Positions 1-6,202 of a stretch of 8,583 nucleotides of DNA are shown here, piece by piece. Position numbers and translations under genes: made by a program. The stretch comes from Bacteroidota bacterium (lineage in GTDB: Bacteria; Bacteroidota; Bacteroidia; Flavobacteriales; Flavobacteriaceae), in the NCBI GenBank assembly GCA_023386255.1, contig JAEWKB010000213.1, forward strand, positions 1 to 8,583. Reading direction: 5' to 3'. Below the pieces are notes generated by a model. That model was not told the origin of the DNA. It did no database searches and saw only the letters and a program-made list of their open reading frames with translations. How positions within the stretch are numbered: the first letter of the stretch is position 1; each line of letters opens with the position of its first letter.

Positions 1-400
1 CGATTGTACGGCTGATGAGAAATATCATGGCCGAGGTCTTGTAGCTGAAATAGCCCATGCGCCCCTCAATGTAGGTGTAAATAGAGGTAAGGTTAAGCCT
101 GTAATAAAGCGGCAGGAGCAACTTTGCTATAATAATAAAGCCGATGGCATTGCCCAATATGAACTGGAAATACTTAAACTGTGCGCCACTGGGCGCACCC
201 ACCTCGCCCGGTACAGAAATAAATGTAACTCCCGAAAGTGCGGTGCCAATCATACCGAATGCAACCAGGTACCACTTTGAATTTTTATTGGCCTTGAAAA
301 AGGTGTCGTTGCTGCTGTCTTTTTTGCTTACAACCCTTGAAATAAGGATAAGGATACCAAAGTAAACGATAATGATAGAAAGTATGGTTAAAGGGCTCAT
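1..400 (-). CDS. Sodium:solute symporter (SSS family), N-terminal fragment
   Basis: Read on the minus strand from the ATG at 400-398, an open frame runs 133 codons to the window edge without a stop, so the C-terminal part lies outside. It begins MSPLTILSIIIVYFGILIL. I see three hydrophobic segments at about residues 3-22, 44-62 and 75-97. Between the second and third is the stretch GTALSGVTFISVPGEVG, which I recognise from flavobacterial members of the SSS (SLC5-like) family; PLYYRLNLTSIYTYIEGR at about 97-114 also fits. Family members are inner-membrane carriers that import a small solute with Na+. The substrate cannot be read from this fragment. The gene is divergent from the exported-protein gene at 483, with 82 bp between the starts. 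Only a one-mismatch TAnnTTTG-like element (418-425, minus strand) lies upstream, so its promoter is uncertain. The family call is firm; specificity is unknown. Confidence 0.88.
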   Translation of the reverse strand, partial: MSPLTILSIIIVYFGILILISRVVSKKDSSNDTFFKANKNSKWYLVAFGMIGTALSGVTFISVPGEVGAPSGAQFKYFQFILGNAIGFIIIAKLLLPLYYRLNLTSIYTYIEGRMGYFSYKTSAMIFLISRTI

Positions 401-458
401 AATAATGGTTTGAAGTACAAAAGAAATAAATTAATTACTATACTGGCTTATTTTATTA

Positions 459-466
459 TATTTTTG
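459..466 (+). promoter_or_regulatory. Candidate Bacteroidota -7 promoter element for the exported-protein gene
   Basis: TATTTTTG matches the TAnnTTTG consensus exactly and lies 16 bases before the ATG at 483, giving a very short predicted leader. I do not see a good -33 TTTG at the expected distance, and the surrounding DNA is AT-rich, so a chance match is possible. Confidence 0.45.
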
Positions 467-482
467 AAACAAATCCAAACTC

Positions 483-953
483 ATGAAAAAACTACTGCTC
501 CTTTTTATTGTCTTTATTTCGTGTGGTGTAGCTGCCCAGGATGCTAAATTTTCAAAAGTAAATATTAATATTGACAGGAAACTTTATCCTGTTGAAGGAG
601 AAGATTCTTATTCATCGTCAAATTCACTTGCTATTATAGGGGCTACTTATATGGATGGTGACTTCTCCCGGGCCGAGTCAATACTTCAAAATATTTCGGA
701 CAACATTATGCTTCAGGACAGCCAAAGGCTGGACTTCACGTCAAATAATAGTAAGGTTCTTGGTGTTACAGGGAATGTGCTTAAGAATGTTCAGGGTCAC
801 GCTATGTATATGGAGCTTTACCTTATTGAAGCTAAAGGTCTTACAGGGAATAACGGTGTAATTCTTATTATGTCAGGATATCCGGTAGCCGAAAAGGCAG
901 TATATGGGGCAGAAGGAAAAAAGGCTGCCCTAAGCGCATCCGTAACTCAGTAA
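483..953 (+). CDS. Small exported protein of unknown function
   Basis: This 156-residue protein belongs to no family I recognise. Residues 2-3 are lysines, followed by a hydrophobic core (4-13) and then SCGVAAQD, so an N-terminal export signal is clear. Two readings are possible: signal peptidase I cleavage after A18 (V16-A17-A18 before Q19), or a weak lipobox F11-I12-S13-C14 making it a lipoprotein. The mature part is about 138 residues with no further membrane segment. Alternating hydrophobic stretches around 93-131 (including [12 protein letters not shown] and VILIMSGYP) suggest beta strands. C14 is its only cysteine, so no disulfide is expected. It lies between the divergent symporter and recR, 52 bp before the recR start, and a TAnnTTTG element at 459-466 may drive it. 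That it is a real gene is supported by the signal peptide and the fit between its neighbours. Its role is unknown, probably periplasmic or outer-membrane associated. Confidence 0.75.
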   Translation: MKKLLLLFIVFISCGVAAQDAKFSKVNINIDRKLYPVEGEDSYSSSNSLAIIGATYMDGDFSRAESILQNISDNIMLQDSQRLDFTSNNSKVLGVTGNVLKNVQGHAMYMELYLIEAKGLTGNNGVILIMSGYPVAEKAVYGAEGKKAALSASVTQ

Positions 954-992
954 TTTTAACGCCTTAGCAATGGTGCAGATGCTTCTGTTTAG

Positions 993-1000
993 TACATTTG
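993..1000 (+). promoter_or_regulatory. Candidate -7 promoter element immediately upstream of recR
   Basis: TACATTTG is an exact match to TAnnTTTG and ends 5 bases before the ATG at 1006. If used, transcription would begin at or within a few bases of the start codon, giving a leaderless or nearly leaderless message. Its position argues against translation starting at the upstream ATG at 970, which would put the element inside the coding region. No convincing -33 box is visible. Confidence 0.45.
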
Positions 1001-1005
1001 CACCT

Positions 1006-1626
1006 ATGGAAATGTCTTCAAAATTATTGGAAAGAGCAGTTGCCGAAATTTCGCAGCTGCCGGGCATAGGGAAACGAACGGCATTAAGGCTGGCACTGCA
1101 CCTGCTGAAACAGCCTGCTGAGCAAACTCAGCAGTTGGCTGCCGCATTGCAGGGTATGAGAGAAGATATACAATTTTGCAGGGAGTGCCACAATATTGCC
1201 GATGTTGAGATTTGCGAAATTTGCGCAAATACATCACGCGATAAATCAATTATTTGTGTGGTGGAGGATGTAAGGGATGTAATGGCTATAGAAAATACAG
1301 GTTTTTTTAAAGGTATATACCACGTGCTTGGGGGGAAGATATCGCCAATTGACGGTATAGGCCCAAGCCAGCTTACCATAGCCCCACTGGTTGAAAAAGT
1401 AAAGGGTGGGACAGTTAAGGAACTCATATTCGCGCTAAGCTCTACCATGGAAGGCGACACAACCAATTTTTACATTTATAAACAAATAAAAGATACGGGT
1501 ATAATTACCTCGGCTATAGCGCGTGGTATAGCTGTGGGGGATGAACTGGAATTTGCCGATGAGGTAACGCTGGGACGCAGCATTATTCACCGCGTGCCGT
1601 TCGAAAATTCGTTTGCAAAGCCCTGA
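1006..1626 (+). CDS. recR: Recombination mediator protein RecR
   Basis: RecR acts with RecO (and RecF) to load RecA onto SSB-coated gapped DNA in recombinational repair. The 206-residue product is full length for the family. In order it shows a helix-hairpin-helix segment ([17 protein letters not shown], about residues 18-34), a four-cysteine zinc motif (C58, C61, C70, C73), and a Toprim domain (about 81-175) with ICVVED and [11 protein letters not shown]. It ends in the conserved region [20 protein letters not shown] followed by HRVPFE. I chose the ATG at 1006 because MEMSSKLLE matches the N-terminus usual in flavobacterial RecR. An in-frame ATG at 970 would add 12 atypical residues and overlap the candidate promoter at 993-1000; ATG 1012 is a lesser alternative. 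It is a housekeeping gene marking the left border of the polysaccharide locus, and nothing suggests a functional link with its neighbours. Confidence 0.96.
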   Translation: MEMSSKLLERAVAEISQLPGIGKRTALRLALHLLKQPAEQTQQLAAALQGMREDIQFCRECHNIADVEICEICANTSRDKSIICVVEDVRDVMAIENTGFFKGIYHVLGGKISPIDGIGPSQLTIAPLVEKVKGGTVKELIFALSSTMEGDTTNFYIYKQIKDTGIITSAIARGIAVGDELEFADEVTLGRSIIHRVPFENSFAKP

Positions 1627-1685
1627 TTCTTAAATAAATGTTAAAAAAATTACAGCTAAACATCTTTAAATAAAATAGTAGCAGA

Positions 1686-1703
1686 TGTAGAAATACTTCT
1701 ACA
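1686..1703. repeat. Inverted repeat in the recR-wbpP intergenic region
   Basis: TGTAGAA-ATAC-TTCTACA has perfect 7-base arms around a 4-base centre. It could fold as a small RNA hairpin or be a dimeric protein site. It lies 60 bases after the recR stop and about 107 bases upstream of the -7 element at 1811. No T-run follows, so it is not a good terminator. Confidence 0.4.
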
Positions 1704-1724
1704 AACGGCTGGTGCTTATTGGGA

Positions 1725-1748
1725 TTTCGCAATAGCGGAACATTTTTA
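1725..1748 (+). terminator. Weak candidate intrinsic terminator after recR
   Basis: TTTCGC-AATA-GCGGAA can form a 6-bp stem (one G-T pair) with a tetraloop at 1725-1740, followed by CATTTTTA. The stem is short and the T-run has only five bases, so efficiency is doubtful. Its position, about 100 bases after recR and ahead of the wbpP promoter element, is where a boundary between the two transcription units would be expected. Confidence 0.3.
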
Positions 1749-1792
1749 TTGAATTAATAAGAAAAATGTCTAAATGCTTACAAAAAAAATTA

Positions 1793-1807
1793 ACTTCTGA
1801 CAGAAGT
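1793..1807. promoter_or_regulatory. Palindrome just upstream of the -7 element of the polysaccharide locus; candidate operator
   Basis: ACTTCTG-A-CAGAAGT is a perfect 15-base palindrome with 7-base arms around a single central A. It ends 3 bases before the candidate -7 box (1811-1818), so it occupies the stretch where the -33/-7 spacer would be. A one-base centre cannot form an RNA hairpin, which favours a binding site for a dimeric regulator if it is functional. No regulator gene lies next to it. Confidence 0.4.
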
Positions 1808-1810
1808 ATC

Positions 1811-1818
1811 TATATTTG
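1811..1818 (+). promoter_or_regulatory. Candidate -7 promoter element of the polysaccharide locus (block A)
   Basis: TATATTTG is an exact TAnnTTTG match. Transcription would begin at about 1823-1826, giving a leader of about 43-46 bases before the ATG at 1869. Upstream, TTAAC at 1790-1794 is a poor -33 candidate. It is the best promoter candidate in the 242-bp region between recR and the first polysaccharide gene. Confidence 0.55.
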
Positions 1819-1868
1819 CAGTTAGATTATCAATGTAGGCAGATGTTTAAAATTACTTCTTTAATTTA

Positions 1869-2852
1869 ATGCAGGATAACTCCGGAAAACGAATCCTCAT
1901 CACGGGGGGCGCAGGATTCATTGGTTCTAATTTGTGCGACTATTTTATAAATAAAGGGTATAAAGTAGTATGCCTGGACAATTTTGCCACAGGCCACAGG
2001 AAAAACATCCAGCATCATTCAGATAACGAGAATTTCACGCTGATAGAGGGCGATATCAGGAATCTTGCCGACTGTCAAAAAGCCGTTGAAGGAGCCGATT
2101 ATGTACTGCACCAGGCCGCACTGGGCTCTGTGCCGCGTTCTATAAAAGACCCTGCCACAAGCAACGATGTAAACGTAGGCGGTTTTTTAAACATGCTTAT
2201 TGCCGCACGCGATGCCGGTATTAAGCGGTTTGTTTATGCAGCCAGTTCATCTACTTACGGAGATTCTGAAGCGCTGCCTAAAGTGGAAGATAAAATAGGC
2301 AGGCCACTTTCGCCTTATGCCATCACTAAATATGTAAATGAGCTTTATGCTGATGTTTTCAGCAAAACTTACGGTATAGAAACTATCGGGCTTCGCTATT
2401 TTAACGTCTTTGGCAGGCGCCAGGACCCAAACGGGGCTTATGCTGCTGTAATACCCAAATTTGTAATGCAGTTCATGAAGCACGAGAGCCCGGTAATTAA
2501 TGGAGACGGCAACTACTCAAGGGATTTTACATATATTGATAATGTAATCCATATGAACGAGCTGGCCATGACCACCACTAATCCTGAGGCTGTAAACACG
2601 GTATATAATACCGCTTTTGGCGATCGTACCACACTTAATGATTTAGTAAAATACCTTAAGCATTATTTGTCTAATTTCGACCCCGCCATTGCAGGGGTTG
2701 AGGTAGAACACGGACCAACCCGTGCGGGCGATATACCCCACTCACTGGCAAGCATTGATAAAGCTAAACAGCTGCTGGGTTATAATCCGCAGTTTTCGCT
2801 GTCGCAGGGTTTGGAGCAGGCAGTTAGCTGGTATTGGGAAAATCTAAAATAA
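1869..2852 (+). CDS. wbpP: UDP-N-acetylglucosamine 4-epimerase (WbpP/TviC type)
   Basis: This cytoplasmic, NAD-dependent extended-SDR enzyme interconverts UDP-GlcNAc and UDP-GalNAc (or their uronic acid forms). The 327-residue protein has the Rossmann motif GGAGFIGS at 13-20, a serine run S126-S128 in AASSSTYGD, and the catalytic pair Y150 and K154 in SPYAITK. Long blocks match Pseudomonas WbpP as I remember it: DYVLHQAALGSVPRSI, SPYAITKYVNELYADVFS, and GLRYFNVFGRRQDPNGAYAA. Near the C-terminus, HSLAS with S292 fits the WbpP position where a small residue admits N-acetylated substrates; a GalE restricted to non-acetylated sugars has a bulky residue there. Lacking the longer N-terminal extension of WbpP, it starts at the only sensible ATG. 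It is first in block A, 24 bp before the dehydrogenase, a pairing also known from Vi antigen and Pseudomonas O6 loci. Whether it acts before or after oxidation is open. Confidence 0.92.
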   Translation: MQDNSGKRILITGGAGFIGSNLCDYFINKGYKVVCLDNFATGHRKNIQHHSDNENFTLIEGDIRNLADCQKAVEGADYVLHQAALGSVPRSIKDPATSNDVNVGGFLNMLIAARDAGIKRFVYAASSSTYGDSEALPKVEDKIGRPLSPYAITKYVNELYADVFSKTYGIETIGLRYFNVFGRRQDPNGAYAAVIPKFVMQFMKHESPVINGDGNYSRDFTYIDNVIHMNELAMTTTNPEAVNTVYNTAFGDRTTLNDLVKYLKHYLSNFDPAIAGVEVEHGPTRAGDIPHSLASIDKAKQLLGYNPQFSLSQGLEQAVSWYWENLK

Positions 2853-2876
2853 TAACAGAACAATCTAATTATAAAC

Positions 2877-4148
2877 ATGAAAATAGCAGTAATCGGATTA
2901 GGATATGTAGGCTTGCCTCTGGCCAGGCTGTTTGCAACCAAATATCCTGTTGTAGGTTTTGATATTAACCAGGCACGTGTTAATGAACTTAATTCGGGAA
3001 AAGACAGTACCCTGGAAGTAGAAGATGATTTACTGCAGTCGGTTTTGGTAAAAGGGCCATCATCGGCAAATGGGTTATTTTGCTCAACTAATATTGATGA
3101 CATCAGGGATTGCAACTATTTTGTAGTTACAGTGCCTACACCTGTAGATAAAAATAACAGGCCAGACCTTACGCCGCTTTACAAATCAAGCGAAACAGTA
3201 GGTAAGGTGCTAAAAAAAGGCGATATAGTTATATATGAATCTACTGTGTACCCCGGCGTTACCGAAGAAGAATGCGTGCCGGTTCTGGAGCGTGTAAGCG
3301 GACTGAAATTTAATGCTGATTTCTTTGCGGGCTACTCTCCTGAAAGGATAAACCCGGGTGATAAAGAACACACTGTAGAAAAGATACTTAAAGTTACTGC
3401 AGGCTCTACCCCTGAAATAGGGCAGAAGGTAAATGAGCTATACAAATCGGTTATTACGGCAGGGACGCACCTGGCGCCAACCATAAAAGTGGCGGAGGCT
3501 GCAAAAGTGATAGAAAATTCTCAGCGTGACATTAATATTGCTTTTGTAAACGAGCTTTCCAAGATATTTAACTGTATGGACATTGATACGCATGCCGTGC
3601 TGGAGGCTGCCGGGACAAAGTGGAATTTCCTTCCGTTCAGGCCGGGGCTTGTAGGTGGGCATTGCATAGGCGTAGACCCCTATTATCTTGCGCAAAAAGC
3701 ACAGGAAGTAGGCTATCATCCGGAGATTATACTTGCAGGCCGCAGGCTTAATGACAGTATGGGTGAATATGTGGCATCACAGGTGGTAAAGCTTATGATA
3801 AAGCGCGGCGTAATAGTTAACGGCTCAAAAATACTGATGCTGGGCATTACCTTTAAAGAAAATTGCCCTGATGTGCGCAATACTAAAATTGTAGATGTTA
3901 TTAAGTCGCTTAAAGATTATGGTATTGAAGTAACTATATTTGACCCCTGGGCCAATCCTGCCGAAGTGAAGCACGAATATGGGCTGGAAACATTAAATAC
4001 ACTTCCGGCTGAAAAGTTTGATGCTATAGTACTTGGTGTGGCGCATAAAGAATTTGCTGAACTTGATTTTGATACCATCAGGAAAGAGAAGAGCATCGTG
4101 TATGATGTAAAAGGAATTTTAGGAACAAAAGCTGACGGGCGCCTTTAA
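2877..4148 (+). CDS. wbpO: UDP-N-acetylhexosamine 6-dehydrogenase (WbpO/TviB type)
   Basis: Enzymes of this type oxidise C6 of UDP-GalNAc or UDP-GlcNAc in two NAD-dependent steps to the uronic acid. The 423-residue protein is normal length for the UDP-glucose/GDP-mannose dehydrogenase superfamily. It has an N-terminal Rossmann domain with GLGYVGLP at 7-14, VTVPTPVD at 84-91 and [12 protein letters not shown] at 120-131. The central domain has K210 and N214 in AEAAKVIEN and the catalytic cysteine C263 in [12 protein letters not shown]. The C-terminal UDP-binding domain has [15 protein letters not shown] at 323-337. [11 protein letters not shown] and [19 protein letters not shown] are typical of the HexNAc dehydrogenases rather than of UDP-glucose dehydrogenase. 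The adjacent WbpP-type epimerase supports UDP-GalNAcA as product; TviB-like action on UDP-GlcNAc is the main alternative. Probably co-transcribed with its neighbours (gaps of 24 and 32 bp). Confidence 0.92.
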   Translation: MKIAVIGLGYVGLPLARLFATKYPVVGFDINQARVNELNSGKDSTLEVEDDLLQSVLVKGPSSANGLFCSTNIDDIRDCNYFVVTVPTPVDKNNRPDLTPLYKSSETVGKVLKKGDIVIYESTVYPGVTEEECVPVLERVSGLKFNADFFAGYSPERINPGDKEHTVEKILKVTAGSTPEIGQKVNELYKSVITAGTHLAPTIKVAEAAKVIENSQRDINIAFVNELSKIFNCMDIDTHAVLEAAGTKWNFLPFRPGLVGGHCIGVDPYYLAQKAQEVGYHPEIILAGRRLNDSMGEYVASQVVKLMIKRGVIVNGSKILMLGITFKENCPDVRNTKIVDVIKSLKDYGIEVTIFDPWANPAEVKHEYGLETLNTLPAEKFDAIVLGVAHKEFAELDFDTIRKEKSIVYDVKGILGTKADGRL

Positions 4149-4180
4149 TAAGTACCGTAGGCAGAATATAATACCACAGT

Positions 4181-5578
4181 ATGAAAATTAAAAATATATG
4201 CTGTATCGGGGCAGGTTATGTAGGTGGGCCTACCATGGCTGTAATTGCACATAAATGTCCGGATATTAAAGTTACCATTGTTGACCTTAACGAAGAGCGA
4301 ATTGCGGCGTGGAATGATGAGGATGTAAATAATATCCCGGTTTATGAGCCTGGCCTTGCGGAAATTGTAGCCGCTACAAGGGGTAAAAACCTTTTCTTTA
4401 CCACCGAGGTTGAAAAGGGTATAGATGAGGCAGAAATGATATTCATTTCGGTTAATACACCAACCAAAACCTACGGTTTGGGTAAAGGTATGGCTGCCGA
4501 CCTGAAAAACATTGAGCTTTGCGCCCGCCAGATAGCCGCTGTAGCCAAGACAGATAAAATTGTTGTAGAGAAATCTACCCTTCCTGTAAGGACGGCCGAA
4601 GCCATAAGGAGCATACTGGACAATACAGGTAACGGCGTAAAGTACCAGATATTGAGCAACCCTGAATTTTTGGCAGAAGGGACAGCTATAAGTGATCTTT
4701 TAAATCCTGACCGGGTTCTTATAGGGGGTGAAACCAATGAGGGAGGCATGGAAGCCATGCAAGCCCTTGTTGATGTATATGCTAACTGGATACCAAGAGA
4801 ACGTATTTTAACTACAAACGTTTGGTCATCAGAACTTTCTAAACTTACAGCCAATGCTTTCCTGGCGCAGAGGGTATCATCAATAAACGCAATTTCAGAA
4901 CTTTGTGAAAAAACAGGAGCTGATGTTAATGAAGTTGCACGCGCCATAGGTATGGACAGCCGCATAGGGCCTAAATTCCTTAAGGCATCAGTAGGATTTG
5001 GAGGCTCGTGCTTCCAGAAAGACATCCTTAACCTGGTATATATTGCTAAGAACTACGGACTTCATGAAGTTGCCGATTACTGGGAGCAGGTTATAATCAT
5101 GAACGACCACCAGAAAAAGCGCTTTGCGGCCAATATTGTGAAAACACTTTACAATACGGTATCAGGTAAGAAAATAGCATTTTTAGGATGGGCGTTTAAA
5201 AAAGATACTAATGACACGAGGGAATCGGCCGCAATTTATGTAGCCGATGACCTGCTGAACGAACAGGCACGGATAGCAGTTTTTGACCCTAAGGTGGAAG
5301 AGGAGGCAATCCTGGCAGATTTAAATTATTTAGGCACAAGAACCGCCGATGAGAATGCCAAAGGTGTTACTGCTTATGAAAACGCCTATGATGCCTGTAA
5401 AGATGCCCATGCCATAGCAGTACTTACCGAGTGGGATGAGTTTAGGGACTATGACTGGCAGAGGATATATGACAACATGAAGAAGCCTGCTTTTGTTTTT
5501 GATGGCAGGAATGTTCTGGATGCAGAGAAACTAACAAAGGTAGGGTTTGTTTTTTGCGGTGTGGGCAAAGCCTACTAA
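4181..5578 (+). CDS. ugd: UDP-glucose 6-dehydrogenase (animal-like type)
   Basis: It oxidises UDP-glucose to UDP-glucuronic acid with two NAD+. At 465 residues it is longer than many bacterial Ugd enzymes and resembles the animal UGDH type. The nucleotide motif GAGYVGGPT lies at 10-18 and VNTPTKTYG at 91-99. E162 in [12 protein letters not shown]221 in [13 protein letters not shown], the catalytic C277 in [16 protein letters not shown], and D281 all sit one position after the residues I recall for the human enzyme (E161, K220, C276, D280). The C-terminal domain carries [12 protein letters not shown] at 338-349 and ends with FDGRN at 440-444. It follows the WbpO-type gene, a distant relative of the same superfamily; the two share little local sequence, so this is not a recent duplication. 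UDP-GlcA could enter the polysaccharide directly or feed other sugars. It is the last gene of block A, and no clear terminator follows. Confidence 0.95.
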   Translation: MKIKNICCIGAGYVGGPTMAVIAHKCPDIKVTIVDLNEERIAAWNDEDVNNIPVYEPGLAEIVAATRGKNLFFTTEVEKGIDEAEMIFISVNTPTKTYGLGKGMAADLKNIELCARQIAAVAKTDKIVVEKSTLPVRTAEAIRSILDNTGNGVKYQILSNPEFLAEGTAISDLLNPDRVLIGGETNEGGMEAMQALVDVYANWIPRERILTTNVWSSELSKLTANAFLAQRVSSINAISELCEKTGADVNEVARAIGMDSRIGPKFLKASVGFGGSCFQKDILNLVYIAKNYGLHEVADYWEQVIIMNDHQKKRFAANIVKTLYNTVSGKKIAFLGWAFKKDTNDTRESAAIYVADDLLNEQARIAVFDPKVEEEAILADLNYLGTRTADENAKGVTAYENAYDACKDAHAIAVLTEWDEFRDYDWQRIYDNMKKPAFVFDGRNVLDAEKLTKVGFVFCGVGKAY

Positions 5579-5703
5579 TGCATAGCTAACCTCTTTGTAA
5601 GCAGTGAAATAAATAATTAATAATTGTTAGTACATTTAAACATATGTGACTGACGGGGCGAAGCCTTGATTAAAAGCAGCCTGTATCAAATATAATAATT
5701 AAG
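5579..5703 (+). promoter_or_regulatory. Intergenic leader ahead of the UpxY-type antiterminator
   Basis: This 125-bp AT-rich spacer is the longest gap within the polysaccharide genes. TACATTTA (5631-5638) is one mismatch from TAnnTTTG and may be a promoter. An 8-base palindrome ACATATGT is at 5640-5647 and a small hairpin at 5654-5668. UpxY proteins are known to act on the untranslated leader of their own operon, so a regulatory leader here would make sense. The sequence alone does not prove it. Confidence 0.35.
5654..5668 (+). other. Small potential RNA hairpin in the upxY leader
   Basis: CGGGGC-GAA-GCCTTG can form a 6-bp stem (two G-T pairs) with a GAA triloop. It is the most GC-rich patch in an otherwise AT-rich spacer. 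No T-run follows, so it is not an intrinsic terminator. A role in recruiting the antiterminator or pausing polymerase is a guess. Confidence 0.25.
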
Positions 5704-6177
5704 ATGCCCTGGTATGTGCTTTATACAAATCCCCGCGCCGAAAAGAAAGTAGCTGCACAACTGGCAGCCCTGGGTTTTAAAGTTTACTGCCCTTTGGTAA
5801 TACGCCTGCAACAGTGGAGCGATAGGAAAAAGAAGGTAGAGATGCCGCTTTTCAGTTCCTATGTATTTGTGAATGTTGAGGAGCACCTGCGGGAGAAGGT
5901 ATTTGGAGTAAAGGGGGTAGTGCGCTACCTGTACTGGCTCGGCAAGCCTGCCGTGGTGAGGGACGAGGAGATTGAAGAGATTAAAAAATGGCTTGCGACT
6001 GATTATATTCATGCTGAAGTTGAACATATGTGTAAGGGTGATACACTGAAAATAAAAGATGGGCCTTTTAAAAATTACAGCGGTATAGTGCAAGAGGTAA
6101 CAAACAATAACATTAGGCTGATCATACCAACAATTGGGATTATTTTAACTTTAAAGTATAGTAAATTTCCCCTCTGA
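5704..6177 (+). CDS. upxY: UpxY-family NusG-like transcription antiterminator
   Basis: This specialised NusG paralogue is expected to bind elongating RNA polymerase and prevent premature termination in a long polysaccharide operon. The 157-residue protein opens with WYVLYTNPRAEKKVAAQL and KVYCP, the N-terminal NGN domain pattern (residues 1 to about 97). The basic stretch SDRKKKVEMPLFSSYVFV follows at 39-56. A linker leads to a KOW domain at about 107-133 (KGDTLKIKDGPFKNYSGIV), and the C-terminus is hydrophobic. Length and motifs fit UpxY of Bacteroides capsule operons and its flavobacterial counterparts rather than housekeeping NusG, which is longer and sits beside ribosomal protein genes. 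MPWYVLY makes the start certain. It heads block B, 125 bp after ugd and 25 bp before manC. No UpxZ-like inhibitor follows directly, unlike the usual Bacteroides arrangement. The symbol is used at family level. Confidence 0.9.
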   Translation: MPWYVLYTNPRAEKKVAAQLAALGFKVYCPLVIRLQQWSDRKKKVEMPLFSSYVFVNVEEHLREKVFGVKGVVRYLYWLGKPAVVRDEEIEEIKKWLATDYIHAEVEHMCKGDTLKIKDGPFKNYSGIVQEVTNNNIRLIIPTIGIILTLKYSKFPL

Positions 6178-6186
6178 AATTAAATT

Positions 6187-6201
6187 AAAAATCTGATTTT
6201 T
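6187..6201. repeat. AT-rich palindrome directly before manC
   Basis: AAAAATC-T-GATTTTT is a perfect 15-base palindrome ending 1 base before the manC ATG. As RNA it could form only a 6-bp A-U stem, too weak for a terminator. In such AT-rich sequence it may be coincidental; a protein site is possible. Confidence 0.25.
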
Positions 6202-6202
6202 T

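Noticed and set aside
144..365. Open frame of 73 codons on the plus strand
   Set aside because: It lies wholly antisense to the sodium:solute symporter frame, which has convincing membrane segments and family motifs.
655..861. Overlapping 68-codon open frame inside the exported-protein gene
   Set aside because: It is in another frame of a longer gene with a signal peptide, and its product looks like frame-shifted sequence.
970..1005. Upstream in-frame ATG extending RecR by 12 residues
   Set aside because: The added residues do not fit the RecR N-terminus, and the extension would contain an exact TAnnTTTG promoter element; ATG 1006 fits the family.
4157..4165. GTAGGCAGA shared with 1835-1843, both shortly upstream of start codons
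   Set aside because: It is a single 9-base match at different distances from the start (16 and 26 bases) with no shared flanks, so chance is the simpler explanation.
4471..5025. 184-codon open frame on the minus strand
   Set aside because: It is a shadow of the UDP-glucose dehydrogenase gene; the plus frame carries all catalytic motifs, and the minus-frame product shows no recognisable domain.
2877..5578. Possible tandem duplication of nucleotide-sugar dehydrogenase genes
   Set aside because: The two proteins share only superfamily motifs; lengths (423 and 465) and signature blocks place them in different subfamilies, so there is no sign of recent duplication.
5686..6093. 135-codon open frame on the minus strand
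   Set aside because: It overlaps the UpxY-type gene almost entirely, and the plus frame has clear NGN and KOW domains.
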